NCBI GenBank assembly: GCA_964019055.1
Contig: OZ025224.1
Coordinates: 8,450,694-8,514,693 of the forward strand
Source: Anthopleura xanthogrammica
Taxonomy: Eukaryota > Cnidaria > Anthozoa > Actiniaria > Actiniidae
Reading direction: 5' to 3'
Length of the DNA: 64,000 nucleotides
Shown piece after piece: positions 13,301 through 23,735 of this stretch. Position numbers and translations under genes: made by a program. The notes under the pieces are model-generated. The model had not been told where the DNA came from and made no database searches. It saw only the letters and a list, made by a program, of their open reading frames with translations. The first letter of the stretch is position 1. Every line of letters starts with the position of its first letter.

Positions 13301-16300
13301 TCGTATGACTATGAAAAACTTACGGCACGGACCAGACCACACCTTGCCGTGCCTTGTATGGAAACATTTGACATTCGGTGTTGTATCTGCGCCGCGCCGT
13401 ATCCGTGTCACGTGCCCTGGTATTTCACATTCATACAAAATCTGCTCTAGTTTGTACAGTAGCTAGACTTTCCCGTACGAAACAAAACAAGACGAAATGA
13501 TATACGTATGAGTAAAGGCAAGGAAGCAATGCCAAAATCAATCGAAGAACTTGGTTAGGGTCACCATTGGTAAGAGCGAGGTCAAGGGGTCATAGAAAAG
13601 CAAGATTGAGACAACAGGATGAACAAGAATGAAGATTAAAATCAGAATCAATAACACAATTAAGATCAATAAAGACCTATCATCAAAAGTATGACCAAGA
13701 AGAAGAAAAACAATGAAAGAAAAAATACCTTTATGATCAGATCAGCCACTTGTTTTTCTTGGGATGAGATCACAGTCTGTAGTGACGTCTTCTGGCCTCC
13801 AAAAGACTGCATCTCTAGACGTAGTTCTTCCATACACTTGGTCTGAACAAGATAAAAATATTCTCAGTTGCACAAGTCAATCTTAACATATGTGATCTCT
13901 AGTGAGGGTATTAAAACTCTTAGGAAAAGTCCTAAACATGAAGGAAGACATGTGTGACACAAACAACTCAAAGAAGTGATGATAAAGTGGTTGCTGCTGT
14001 TTTCATTGTTGCTGCTGCTGCTGCTGTTGTTGTTGCTGTTGTTGCTGCTACTGTTGTTGCTGTTGTTGTTGCTGCTGTTGTTGCTGCTATTGTTGTTGCT
14101 GCTATTGTTGTTGTTGCTGCTGCTGTTGTTGCTATTGTTGTTGCTGGTGGTATGATGTTTTTTGCTGTCATTTTTCTTGCTGCTGATATTGTTGTTGCTG
14201 TTGCTGTTGTTGTTGGTGTTATTGTTACTGTTGTTATTGTTGTTGAGATCATTGCTGGTATTAACTTTATTAAACTCCTCTCCTATAAGATTAGATTGGA
14301 ACTACAGACTCCTAAATCCAAGGAGTTAGTTGAACGAACCACATTTTTCAGTCTTCCTTTTACCTACCATATCCTTCTCCCTTGATATATAACCAGCTAG
14401 TTCTCTCGCTAACTTGTCCTTATCATCCTGCAGAACAGCTATCTGATTCATCGTTTCCTTCTCTCGAGACACACTAGCAGCTAGGGATGCTTCTAAATCC
14501 TGTGAAATACGAAATAAACTATCAATATTCAAATATATTAGGAATTCGTATTTTAGGATTCAATTTTAGTTTAGCACTCAAATGGGTTGCTGTCTGAACC
14601 AATCAAAAAACAAACGATGACTCAGCATCCAATCACGTTGCTAGAATAGAGAAGCCATTTTAGTGCAAAATCAAAACCAGCTTTCTTCCTGATTTAAATT
14701 CAAGATTTAAAAAAATTATTATTACTATTAATTTACATCATATTTATACATTTATATAGTAAAATTCGTAGTTAAATTCGCAATAAAATTCCTCACTTTT
14801 CTGAGCTCTGTTATCTGTGCTTTCAAAACATCCCTGTCGCTCTCAACGTTCTTGCTCTTCCCACTTTCTTCGTTTAGTTTTTCTCTGAAGGAACTTGCTT
14901 CTTCTTGGCTTTTCATGATAGTCTAAAACCAAAGTTACATTGAAAACATTTACATTGACTTCCTTGAAGCAACACTTCAAATAGCTTCGAGTTTCTTCAG
15001 GCTACTAAAACAAAAGTGGCGTGTTTTATACAAGTTTAGAAGTGTGCCTTCAGTGAGCCGTCAAAGAGAGTCAATTTGGCTCTAAAAAATTTTGGGAGAA
15101 ATTTTCCCCAATGTAAAACTCAAAGTTAACTGCATGACATTTTCTAGCCATTGAACTCTGAATCAGTTTAAGTATAGCTAAAGCAAGCAAGAATTTCTTG
15201 GTCCAGATTTGATTTTACCGTTTCATAATGCTTCTTGGTTTCTGCTATTTCTTCTCTCAAATCAGCTGCTTCTTCGGATGTTTTAGCCAGTCTTGCTTTG
15301 AGGTTGTTTATCTATTTAAATGAAAATATGATTTAATTTTTTTGTCCTTCTTGTTTTTACGCACACAATTTACTTTAATTCTCTTGCTGGTAAATAATTG
15401 AGAACATGGAAAAAAGGTACTGTAGAAGAAATACAGAACAAATGGGAAAGGGTGAAGATATGAAGAAAACAAGATGAAAAGAGGGAGGTACTGAAAGAAA
15501 GACGAAAACAAGCTATGAAAAAGCAAGGAAGAAAGCAAGCAAGCAGGGAAGGAAGGAAGCAAGCAAGGAAGCAATCAAGGAAGCAAGGAAGCAAGGAAGC
15601 AAGGAAGCAAGGAAGCAAGGAAGCAAGGAAGCAAGGAAGCAAGGAAGCAAGGAAGCAGGGAAGCAGGGAAGCAGGGAAGCAGGGAAGCAGGGAAGCAGGG
15701 AAGCAGGGAAGCAGGGAAGCAGGGAAGCAGGGAAGCAGGGAAGCAGGGAAGCAGGGAAGCAGGGAAGCAGGGAAGCAAGCAAACAAGCAAGCAAGGAAGA
15801 AAGCAAGCAAGGAAGAAAGCAAGCAAGGAAGAAAGCAAGCAAGGAAGCAAAGAAGCAAGCAAGGAAGCAAAGAAGCAAGCAAGGAAGCAAAGAAGCAAGC
15901 AAGGAAGGATCTGGAAGCAAGCAAGCCAGCAAGCAAGCAAAGAAGCAAACAAGGAAGCAAGCAAGCAAGGCTGGAGTGCAGAATGGAGGAAAGGAAAGCC
16001 ACCAACCTCATTTTTTGTACTTTTGTCCAAATCTTCCATATCTTCTTCTTTCTCTCTCAACATCCTTTCTGCCTCACCAAGTTGTACCGTCAGATTTTCT
16101 ACTTGTTTGGTCTGCCTTGTAATAGTGTCATCTGCAGTCTTTAGTCTTTCTCTTGAACTTCTGATTTCATCTGATAAAGTCGTGACCTGGATTTGTAGTC
16201 TGAAGAACAATGAGAGAACGAGAATAAACTACAACTTACAGTTAGAAACATTAAAAGGTGTGAACTTCTAGGGATGGTTTTGTATAACTGGCAAGGCACA

Positions 16301-18118
16301 TTGTAGCATCCATCATGGTACAGAATTGGTCGTAAAGACCCCTTGCAGCACGTTTGAATGCAGCTCAATTTGGGGGACAAATAAGAAAAGGTTCCAGTTC
16401 TCAGGAGATTGGAATTCTTTTGTTTTGTTCTCCAAATTGAGCTGCTTTGACGTCACGTGAAAGGGGTCTTTTCTTTGAACCAGTAACAGCTCAAAAGCTT
16501 CGCGATCTTGAAACTTAAAATCATAAAATTTTCTTAACTTTCATTTCGGATCCATGTTCTGTACAGTACATGTATTGTGTAAGTTACAAGTAACACAGTA
16601 TAAAATACTTATAACTCATTCATTTTTTAACTGTGTAATTCACTTACTTTTGAACGTTTGTTTTTCCTTCTGACAAAAGACTTTCCTAAAATACAACAGA
16701 TTCTTCAATAAAAAGTTTCATGAAACAACTTGGAGAATGGCTACTCCTAGTTGCTTAAAATTAAAATGGGATGCAAGTCCATCAAAGGGCATGTCTTTCC
16801 AGATATTTGCCAACAACTTACTGGTACTATTTATACATCTGCTGTGAATGCACAGCCTCTCACATCAGTGGTCAATTTAGGTTCGATCCCAGACTTGCAT
16901 ATCATCATCAGTGTGTGAGCAGAGTTGCTTGTTGGGTATCTCCCTTGATTCAAGGGTTTTTCTCTGGGTTCTCTGGTTTTCCTCCCTCCACAAAAAATCA
17001 TCTTCTACATTGGATTCGATCATGGAACGAGGGCCACAGGTTTGTGCTACCATCAACACAGCATAGAAAGTAAAGCCTGGTTTTGTATGACATTCATACC
17101 TTTTCAGTATTCAGTTGGTTTTCTCTTTGCTTCAAGTTGTTAAGATCAGTTGTGACCATCTTAAGACGTGATTCTAAAGTGTTTCTTTCTTCTTGCACAG
17201 TTTTCATCTTGGCCTACAAAACAGTGACATGAATCCAGATATGGATTAGGTAAAAACTTCACGTTTTTCCAGCATATTTTCTTCTGTGCTGACATTATTT
17301 ACATATGATCTGAAATGCATTTTGGGTTTGGTACCGTATGCAACATGCAACAAAACCTTCACCAATATTTTTTGAAATAGCTGTAATCTTCCTTTAATGA
17401 AAATATTTACCTCAGTTTCAACTAATTTTTGTTTGGTTGCAGAGAGCTCACTTCTTAGTTTTTTGATAGTAGTATCCTGGGTTGTCTTGTTCCCATTCAG
17501 TTGTTCCTTTTCTTTTCGTATCTCTTCTTCCAATGACTTGACCTTGAAAAAACACCATAAAAACAGGTTAACAACACTCCATATTGCACAGTTGCATTAT
17601 AGACCCCTTGCAGCACGTCAAAATGCAGTTCAACTTGGAGGACTTGTATAACAACATAGGTTCAAATTCTCAGGGGTTTGAAATTCTTTCATTTTTTCCT
17701 CCAAATTGAGCTGCTTTGACATCACATGAAAGGCCGGGTCTATATACTACAATTCCTCATATAACCCGTCTTACAAAAAATATTGTTGCAGATCACACAA
17801 TTATGGGGTTTGCCAAACTTTGCCAGAGTGGAAGTAATACTAATTTTTTTATAAATTTATTCTGAATATGGTATCTTCTTTGATATTCAAGACTAAAATA
17901 ATTTTATTATACTAAAACAATATTATTAACCTCAGGCTCATTGACTCAACTATGTCTCTGTAAAAATTCATCAATATTTACTTTGCCTTCAAAGGGTGAA
18001 TAATTGTTAAATATACAGCTCTAGGCTATGATGAAAGTATCCTGAAATATGAAATATCTAACCTAGAAGATCTAGCACCTGAAATTTATACTGTACAGTT
18101 TACAAAGAAAATGATATC

Positions 18119-18149
<31 letters not shown>

Positions 18150-21100
18150 AGTAAATGTATATATCATAATAGATATAATCATTATAATAATAAATTATTT
18201 TGAATGCTACAAAGAGTAAATCAAAAACTAAGAATATAAACTAAAAAGTTGATACAGTATACTGTGTATATAATACGACTGTTTCTACCTTGGCATGGAG
18301 TAAAAATGCTTCTTTGCATTTTCCTGCAAGATTGATGTGTAGGAAGCGTAACTTGTGATAAGCCGATACAATTCCACAAGCATTTCCCGTGAATCCAACC
18401 CATGATAAATGATCGTAGTGAGACATGTTCAAAATGCTCTTCAAATACTCCTTAATTCGCTAAGACAGAGAACTTTATGAAACTAAATCTAAATCCAGTA
18501 AAAATTTTCAAGATTTAAGAGTGACTGTCATTCTTTTGGAGCCAATTATTTCCTCATTGTCACTGTAAACCATACACTTCACAATATCTGCCATCTTGCT
18601 AGTATCAGAGATATTTTGCTTCCTAAACACAGCAGTATAAAAGCATCATTTTTATAACTGAAACTAAACACTAAAGTTAATCCATTTAAAACTTTCCTTA
18701 CATCTGCATAAATTAAAATAGGTTTTGAAAGAAAATCTGAATTTGTGAAGCTTATATGAATAAGAAAAATTCAGCTTAACAACACAGAAACTCCTTGATC
18801 TAGTTCCTGACATAACAGCTTTGCAGTAGGGACTGTTTTCGTTTTCATATAAAATTTTATTATCATTGGAAGGTGTTCCTGTTTGGAACTTCATTTATTA
18901 TTTAAAGACATAAACAAAACATGTATCAAATATTTAAAACTAATATTCTAAAAAGAAATGATGACTGAATCAAAAAAGCAGAAATTATCTGTTCAGTAAG
19001 AAATCTAAATGTCATTTAAAATTTTCTTAGTAATCTGAAATATTCTTACTTACTGCTCTTAAAATCAATTTTTAAGAACTCAAAAATTCCAAAGAATTAA
19101 AATATCTTTTCTTGTGAATCTACAATATTCATGCAAAAGTAAATGAAACTTCATAACAAATATGCAAATAAATGAGGAAGGAAACTGTGAATATTTTCAA
19201 ATATTTTGACTTGAAATGTTAGATGTTATATGAGTGACAAATCAAAGCCATGAAAGGAAATAAATTCTAGCTATTTATGTGTGGAAACAATAAGAACAGT
19301 GACAGCTGTTTGAGGTAAAAATATTCAAAAAAGAGTCACAAAGCTCAAAACAAACAATACTATAATAGTGCATACTAAAAAAGAGGTCATATTATTTAAC
19401 AAAGAGAAATTTCTTCGGGCATTATATGCATGTATATTTCTATAGTTAAGAAATCACGATGACAAGATTTCTTTTATTATATTATAATAAACTCTTTCAA
19501 GACAAAATGTATGTCTATAGAACTGATATGATAAATAAATGTTTTAGGATCTTTGATTCCCATAATTTTAAATTTACAGTATCTGGAGTTATTTCTGTTT
19601 TTAATCATGTGAGAAATATAACCTTACGAAATTTTGTGGCCAAAAGAGTGAATCTGTATCTAGCTACTGGATGCTGATCGTGAATTAATTCCAGCTGAAG
19701 CTTTACAGAGTAAAACAGAGTAACAGTACTAGTACACTTCATTTTGAAGGCAGGAACAGTGTTAGCGAATCCCTGCCAAAAAGTCTGACTTCATTAATAC
19801 AGCTGAGCATGCCAGCAAATAATGAATATCTAGCACATTAATTTGTCTTGAAATTTGAACAAAAACTAAAGAAAAGTATTCTGTATTTATACATATTCCT
19901 GATAGCTTTAAAATAGCTAAAACACATTGATTTAGAGTAGTTTTGACTTCTCTTGTAATTAAAGATTTTTAGCTTCCAAGGGCATAAAATTAATATAATG
20001 TTGTCCCATTCCAAACCACATGTCATTCTCTTGAGAATAAGATTCTTTGTTTGAGTTGTATCCATATTCATGTGTCTTCTCATGTGCAACTGTTAAACAA
20101 AGAAATTATACTCTAGGGAATGACAAGTGGTCTGAAATGGGAAATAATTATGCTCAGCAAGAGGTATATTATTATTGTTTATTGTCATGATTCAAACTGC
20201 AACTTACAGTGTATGCAGCATTCCCTATTCACAGATTAACCTTTTGGAAATAGTCATACACTTACTGTAGAATGTAGTGACATCTTTTCTTGTTCAATGT
20301 CTTTCATTTTGACTTTTATCTCTTCCATTTCCTTCATGACTCTGTCTGCTTTGCTCAACTGTTGTGTCGTCTTTTCTTGCTCTTCTTCTCTTTCTTCAAC
20401 CAAGCGCATCTTGTCATCTTTAACAAAACCAGAAACAATTCAATCAAAATTGGACTGTTAGAGTATGTAAAGGTAATGTAATGGACTCTACTTTAACTGC
20501 TTTAAGGTAATTTTTCTCTTTTAAGTGCTCACATACGCACTGTACAGTGCAGTACACTGTTGATTGGGGCTGCACATTACCTTCAAATTTTTTCAACATA
20601 ACTGCCATGTCTTTATTAAACTGATCTTGAGATTCATCAAGTTTTTTCTTCAATCCTTTGTTTTCCCTTGTCAAATCTTCTATCTCTTTTTCATGCATTT
20701 TTCTCATTTCCAATTTAACCTGTTTTGTCGTCTCTCTCAAGCGACTCATCTCCTCTTCCATCTCTTTCCTTTCCCGCTCCACAATTTCTATTACTTTTTT
20801 GTTTGACTGACTTGACGATCCTTCACTTTTGGAGAACTCAACTTCTCTTTCAAGCCTGTGAATTCTTTCCAAGTTTGTTGTTCTCTCTTTTAACAGATGA
20901 TTGACTTGATTCTTCACAGTATTTGTCTCTTTACTGATCTCCGTCATCCCAGAATCCCTCAACATATCACATACTTCTTCCGACACCACTGCCCCTGCTT
21001 CTCGTTCAACTTTCATCTGCTCCATTTCAGCTTTGAGCTGCTCATTTTCAGCCTCAAGGTCTTTTGTTAAATCCTCTCGTTCATCAGAAAGTTGACGAAT

Positions 21101-21787
21101 ATGAGTGACATAGTTCTCTACTTCAATCATTTCTTCAGCATGTTGCTTGCGCAATTGTTCAAGACTTTCAAGAGAGGATTTCAGGCTGGTTTCAGCTCTT
21201 CCAAACTGGCGCCATAAGTAGCGAAGCTTATGCTCCACTGGTATACTGGTATTATAACCATCTTGTAATAGCCGATCATCTATATCTTTTAGCTCACCTT
21301 TGTCCTGAACAAATTAAAAACTAGGAATAAGTATTTTTTAAATTTCTAATTATTGATCGATGCATAAATCATAAATGTAGCTCTGGTATTAAAACCATCA
21401 ATTCCATTGCTCCCTCCAAAAAACCGGACATAATTTAAGGACATAACTTTTAATGAAACAGAAGTGCTGTTGAGATCGATGACATATCGAAAACAATAGA
21501 CATCACTTTTGGCCTCTCAAAGAACGTAAACAAACTGCAGAAAAAGTACTATTTAACATAGTTCTAAGGTGTAAAAATGTACCCGAAATCATCCAAGATA
21601 TCGTTCTCACGAACCCAGAATAATTGGAGCTCAGATATCTTGAATTCTAAGCCTAAAAAGCATTTTCATGAACAATAATTATTTCAATTAAATAGCGTAT
21701 AGTGTTAATCTTCCTGTAATTTCAAGCATATTGTCTTGAATTCAAATAAGAAATACTCACAGATTCTAGTATCACCAGGCTTGACAT
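7356..21787 (-). CDS. Long coiled-coil protein, 22 coding exons, 1177 aa; family not identified
   Basis: Exons, in transcript order: 21761-21787, 20581-21304, 20266-20417, 17411-17542, 17100-17213, 16648-16685, 16007-16199, 15219-15311, 14797-14922, 14368-14499, 13729-13842, 13151-13220, 12916-13049, 12570-12722, 11702-11923, 11390-11506, 10478-10635, 9894-10038, 9077-9249, 8697-8861, 8052-8214, 7356-7544. All have GT-AG borders, all phases join, and the total is 3534 nt. The start is the only ATG ahead of a proper donor (GTGAGT). The N terminus has a non-coiled segment (HKLRYLWRQFGRAETSL); almost everything else is heptad-rich Glu/Lys/Leu/Gln coiled coil. The last 60 residues are a Ser/Pro-rich tail with SPSPDIYSPENRSP. 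No membrane segment or enzyme motif is seen. A cytoskeletal or centrosomal/rootlet scaffold is plausible (rootletin and several CCDC proteins look like this), but I cannot assign an ortholog. AATAAA at 6859-6864 may end the mRNA. Confidence 0.85.
7886..7985 (+). repeat. (CCCT)n/(CTTCCCTC)n microsatellite in the last intron of the coiled-coil gene
   Basis: About 100 bp of TCCC units with regular TTCC interruptions, lying about 65 bp beyond the exon 21 donor on the minus strand. Open frames across it are Pro/Leu/Ser or Gly/Arg/Glu low-complexity shadows. Confidence 0.9.
8915..9030 (+). mobile_element. SINE fragment (3' body)
   Basis: Shares GGGTTTTTCTCC, TTTTTCCTCCCTCCGCAAAA and TAAATTCCAAT with the longer SINE copies near 12,200, 16,870 and 46,620. 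The tRNA-like head is missing. Confidence 0.6.
9355..9850. mobile_element. Possible inverted-repeat element (about 490 bp) with GTTGCATG(T/C)TGC arms
   Basis: The left arm (9360-9412) with GTTTTTGTTGCATGTTGCA is matched in inverse orientation by the right arm at about 9770-9845. A further diverged copy of the right arm, with GCAACATGCAACAAAACC, sits near 17,300-17,390. The repetition is clear; the class and exact ends are not. Confidence 0.4.
10090..10462 (+). repeat. (GAAGCAAG)n / (GGAA)n purine array
   Basis: Degenerate GGAAGCAAG and AAATCAGAAAGG units covering about 370 bp between exons 17 and 18 of the coiled-coil gene. It ends about 15 bp from the exon 17 donor (10476-10477). On the transcript strand it is a long CU-rich tract. 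Confidence 0.85.
10775..11230 (+). mobile_element. 5'-truncated non-LTR retrotransposon (LINE) 3' end
   Basis: Reading 10775-11032 gives an 85-residue piece with the C-terminal signature of CR1/L2/Jockey-type reverse transcriptase proteins: a PQYISDL segment, YKPSRALRSS, VPKYSTKTYGSRAFS, GPFLWNSLPQDF and SFKTKVKTYLF, then a stop. It is followed by about 150 bp of 3' UTR, AATAAA near the end and an (ATT)n tail to about 11230. It lies antisense to the host gene, in the intron between exons 16 and 17. It begins without a Met, so it is a dead 5'-truncated insertion. The exact clade cannot be fixed from this piece. Confidence 0.85.
12205..12440 (+). mobile_element. tRNA-derived SINE copy
   Basis: A B-box-like GGGTTCCATTC near 12,218 is followed by the family body: GTTGGTTCTCTCCTGTG, CGAGGGTTTTTCTCTGGG, CCTCCCTCCGCAAAAATCAA, AATTCGATCATGGAACGAGG and CCACAGGTTTGTTAGCCA, then an AT-rich end. 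It sits in the intron between exons 14 and 15 of the coiled-coil gene. Confidence 0.75.
13290..13449. mobile_element. MITE, family with GAGCAGTTTT ends (TA target site)
   Basis: The ends are TA-GAGCAGTTTTCGTATGA on the left and TTCATACAAAATCTGCTC-TA on the right, forming terminal inverted repeats about 160 bp apart. The interior is CACGGCACGG-rich. A related copy is at 48861-49027, and diverged pieces occur near 11,550 and 62,890-62,975. The TA duplication suggests Tc1/mariner-type mobilisation. Confidence 0.65.
13990..14250 (+). repeat. (GTT/GCT)n trinucleotide array
   Basis: About 260 bp of TTG/CTG units with occasional ATT, in the intron between exons 10 and 11 of the coiled-coil gene. 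Frames across it give only Val/Ala or Thr/Ala runs. Confidence 0.85.
15515..15985 (+). repeat. (GGAAGCAA)n / (GGAAGCAG)n 8-bp array
   Basis: About 470 bp built from 8-bp GGAAGCAA units that switch to a block of about 16 GGAAGCAG units near 15650-15775, then to AAGCAAGCAAGGAAGAA variants. It stops about 20 bp from the exon 7 donor of the coiled-coil gene. Confidence 0.9.
16336..16469. mobile_element. Foldback MITE, AGACCCCTTGCAGCACGT family
   Basis: One end reads AGACCCCTTGCAGCACGT then GAATGCAGCTCAATTTG. The other is the inverse of a near match (CAAATTGAGCTGCTTTGACG, ending GAAAGGGGTCT). Almost the whole 134 bp folds back on itself. Other copies lie at 17601-17741, 35701-35832, 36252-36384 and 42679-42811, an interrupted one at about 35027-35335 and partial ones at 44314-44485. 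Confidence 0.85.
16860..17060 (+). mobile_element. tRNA-derived SINE copy
   Basis: B-box-like AGGTTCGATCCC near 16,879, then GTGTGAGCAGAGTTGCTTG, AAGGGTTTTTCTCTGGG, TTTTCCTCCCTCCACAAAA, ATTCGATCATGGAACGAGG and CCACAGGTTTGTG. In the intron between exons 5 and 6 of the coiled-coil gene. Confidence 0.75.
17601..17741. mobile_element. Foldback MITE, AGACCCCTTGCAGCACGT family
   Basis: AGACCCCTTGCAGCACGTCA at the left and CAAATTGAGCTGCTTTGACA at the right, ending GGGTCTA beside TA. Same structure as the copy at 16336-16469; the right end carries a small GCC insertion. Confidence 0.8.
18119..18141. repeat. (AT)n microsatellite
   Basis: About 23 bp of uninterrupted AT dinucleotides followed by GTATGTATG, in the large intron between exons 3 and 4 of the coiled-coil gene. 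The rest of this 2.7-kb intron (17543-20265) is AT-rich and otherwise holds only MITE pieces. Confidence 0.8.
20005..20152. mobile_element. Foldback MITE, CATTTCAGACCACGTGTCATTC family
   Basis: Arms CATTCCAAACCACATGTCAT and ATGACAAGTGGTCTGAAATG surround the family interior (TTGAGAATAAGATTCTTTG, TGTGTCTTCTCATGTGCAAC, AACAAAGAAAT). The outermost terminal repeats seen at 46048-46247 are missing or diverged here. Confidence 0.75.
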
Positions 21788-22062
21788 CTTAAAGATAGCT
21801 TCCGTGGGGACTTATGTCATTATATTAATAAGTTAAAATGAGATCAGGATGATAAAAATGGTTTAAAAGTCGAGGTAAACATTGAACATCTGGACTCAGC
21901 AAAACAAAGCCGCCATCTTGTTTTACTATACATGTACTGGGAACTAACGACGCTATCCAACCTAACGACGTCTGTGATTGGCTAAAACAGAAATACCACA
22001 GGAAACCCAACATATTTCTTTTGTTGGTGAGAAGATTTATGAAGTTCTTGGGTGTATAAATG

Positions 22063-22215
22063 TTTTCCCATTTTCAGACCATTTCATTCTCTTGAGAATA
22101 AAATCCTTTTATCAGTTATATCCGTATTGATGTGTCTTCTCATGTGCAACCGTTTATAAACAAAGAAATGATGCTCTAGGGAATGACACATGGTCTGAAA
22201 TGGGAAAACATTTAA
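22063..22215. mobile_element. Foldback MITE, CATTTCAGACCACGTGTCATTC family
   Basis: Shares CTCTTGAGAATAAAATCC, TGTGTCTTCTCATGTGCAAC and AAACAAAGAAATGATGCTCT with the other copies. The arms read TTTCCCATTTTCAGACCA and TGGTCTGAAATGGGAAAA. Confidence 0.8.
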
Positions 22216-23284
22216 TATAGGATCTGCACAAGTTTTGCCTTGGTGCCAAAAGAAGTTCCAAGACAACATTTGGTAAGTTTAATTCATTTTTACATTAGAT
22301 TACAAACACATTAGCCATTGGTGCTAGTGTGGTCATATTATGGATTTTCGGGGTGTAAGATTGAAACAAAACTGAAGAATGCTTACAAACTCTTCAAGTC
22401 AAATAATGAAAAACTTTTAATTAGCTTCTTTAGCTTCATTTTAAGTTTTAATAATATTTTGAATAGTGTTTAATACTTGCTAATGTGATAAGTTAAGACA
22501 CCAAAGAAGCTATAAGACATAAACTTTGAGAGGTGGGAAGTCTGGGAAGGAAAGGCCAGAAGTTGGTCCTTGTAAGCTTGTAAGTGAATTTTGTTTTTGT
22601 GGTCTTCCCTTGGTTCTCTTGTCAAATCCACTGAATAAGGATCAGTATGGAAGCAGATATCTTTCTGTTAGGGGGGGGGGGGGGGGGGGGGGTTGGAGGA
22701 AAAGGTCTACAGGAAGGAAAAATCATAAAAGGAAAAAAAATTTACTTATGACATGCCTTATATTGCACTGCCGCCCCCCCCCCCCCCCGTCCCTAAACAA
22801 CATTGATGAATGCATTCAAATCTGCAGCCATTTTGAATCTAGTATTGTTACTCAGACCCTCTCGGTTAAACCCTCAATGATATGTGTGACGTCATAAATG
22901 TGACGTCACTCGCATGGAAAAACGAATAGATATTCCGGCCGGCTAAAACGTGAAACAGTTCTACAAAGATTTTTCTTACTTTTTCTTCATGACAGGTTTT
23001 GTTGTCCAAAGTTCTAATAGTTTTAGGTGGAGGTTAAATCATTGAGGACATTTTTTGCTTTATTTTAGAGGTTTTCGTGAAGCACGGTTGGACCCGGAAA
23101 TACGTCACAACTTAAAAGCACTTTTCCCACTCTAACTAACTATTACGTGATGAACTATGTGTAATTTCACGTTGAAAACAACGTTTCTTTATTCCATTCA
23201 CGAGAAGTAATTTCTAATATCAAGCTAGGATAATCGAAGAACTTTAGACATTTTTATTGCGTTGGACCTTTTCTGAGACTGAGC

Positions 23285-23500
23285 GATAATGGTGCAATGT
23301 GGTCTAGTGTTAGCACACTGAAATATCTTCGTTTAATTTGTTGGTGGTAAAACGCCGATCGCCTCTCACCTCCGAAGTCCTGGGTTCAAATCCCAGTCTC
23401 CCCGTGTGAGCTGAGTTGGTTGGTTCTCTTTCTGACTCCTAGGGTTTTTCCGGCTCTTCGTTTTTTTTTTCTCCCTCCTCTCAAACCAACCTATTTCAAA
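23285..23500 (+). mobile_element. tRNA-derived SINE with recognisable A- and B-box
   Basis: An A-box-like TGGTCTAGTGTTAGCAC near 23,300 and a good B box, GGTTCAAATCC, near 23,387 are followed by the family body (GTGTGAGCTGAGTTGG, GTTCTCTTTCTGACTC, AGGGTTTTTCCGG, CTCCCTCCTC). It resembles a tRNA-headed SINE with the RNA polymerase III internal promoter largely preserved. Confidence 0.7.
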
Positions 23501-23735
23501 CTGATTAGAGCTGTGCTCCAGGGTCATACATGGACTGTAAAGCTGCTAGCGCTGCCAGAGGCGCCTTCACGTTCTTTCAGTTCGACCCTGTTGAGCTGCG
23601 CCATTGCTGTACTTTGCGGTGCATGGTGATTAGCGATGACAAGCTTTCAACGTACCCTGTTTAGAGAACTCCGCAGTATAGTAAACGAGCAATGGTGGTT
23701 TCCTAAGTTTACTGAATTCTGAAAGTAAGTTTTCG

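Larger units (their letters stand above)
21788..23735. other. Intergenic, repeat-rich region between the coiled-coil gene and the GPCR
   Basis: Holds the 5' flank of the coiled-coil gene, one MITE (22063-22215) and one SINE (about 23285-23500). A run of about 22 G (about 22672-22692) is followed 80 bp later by a run of about 16 C, which together could form a foldback or G-quadruplex. No exon with supporting borders was found. Confidence 0.5.

Noticed and set aside
18290..18325. Possible extra 35-nt coiled-coil-gene exon between exons 3 and 4
   Set aside because: It has AG/GT borders, but exons 3 and 4 already join in phase 0 and a 35-nt insert would break the frame; the encoded residues are not coiled-coil-like.
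22526..22897. 123-aa plus-strand frame with poly-Gly and poly-Pro
   Set aside because: Created by the G and C homopolymer runs; no splice borders or family resemblance.
23380..23400. A tRNA gene suggested by the B box GGTTCAAATCC
   Set aside because: The flanks do not fold into a cloverleaf with paired acceptor stem, and the downstream body matches the SINE family.
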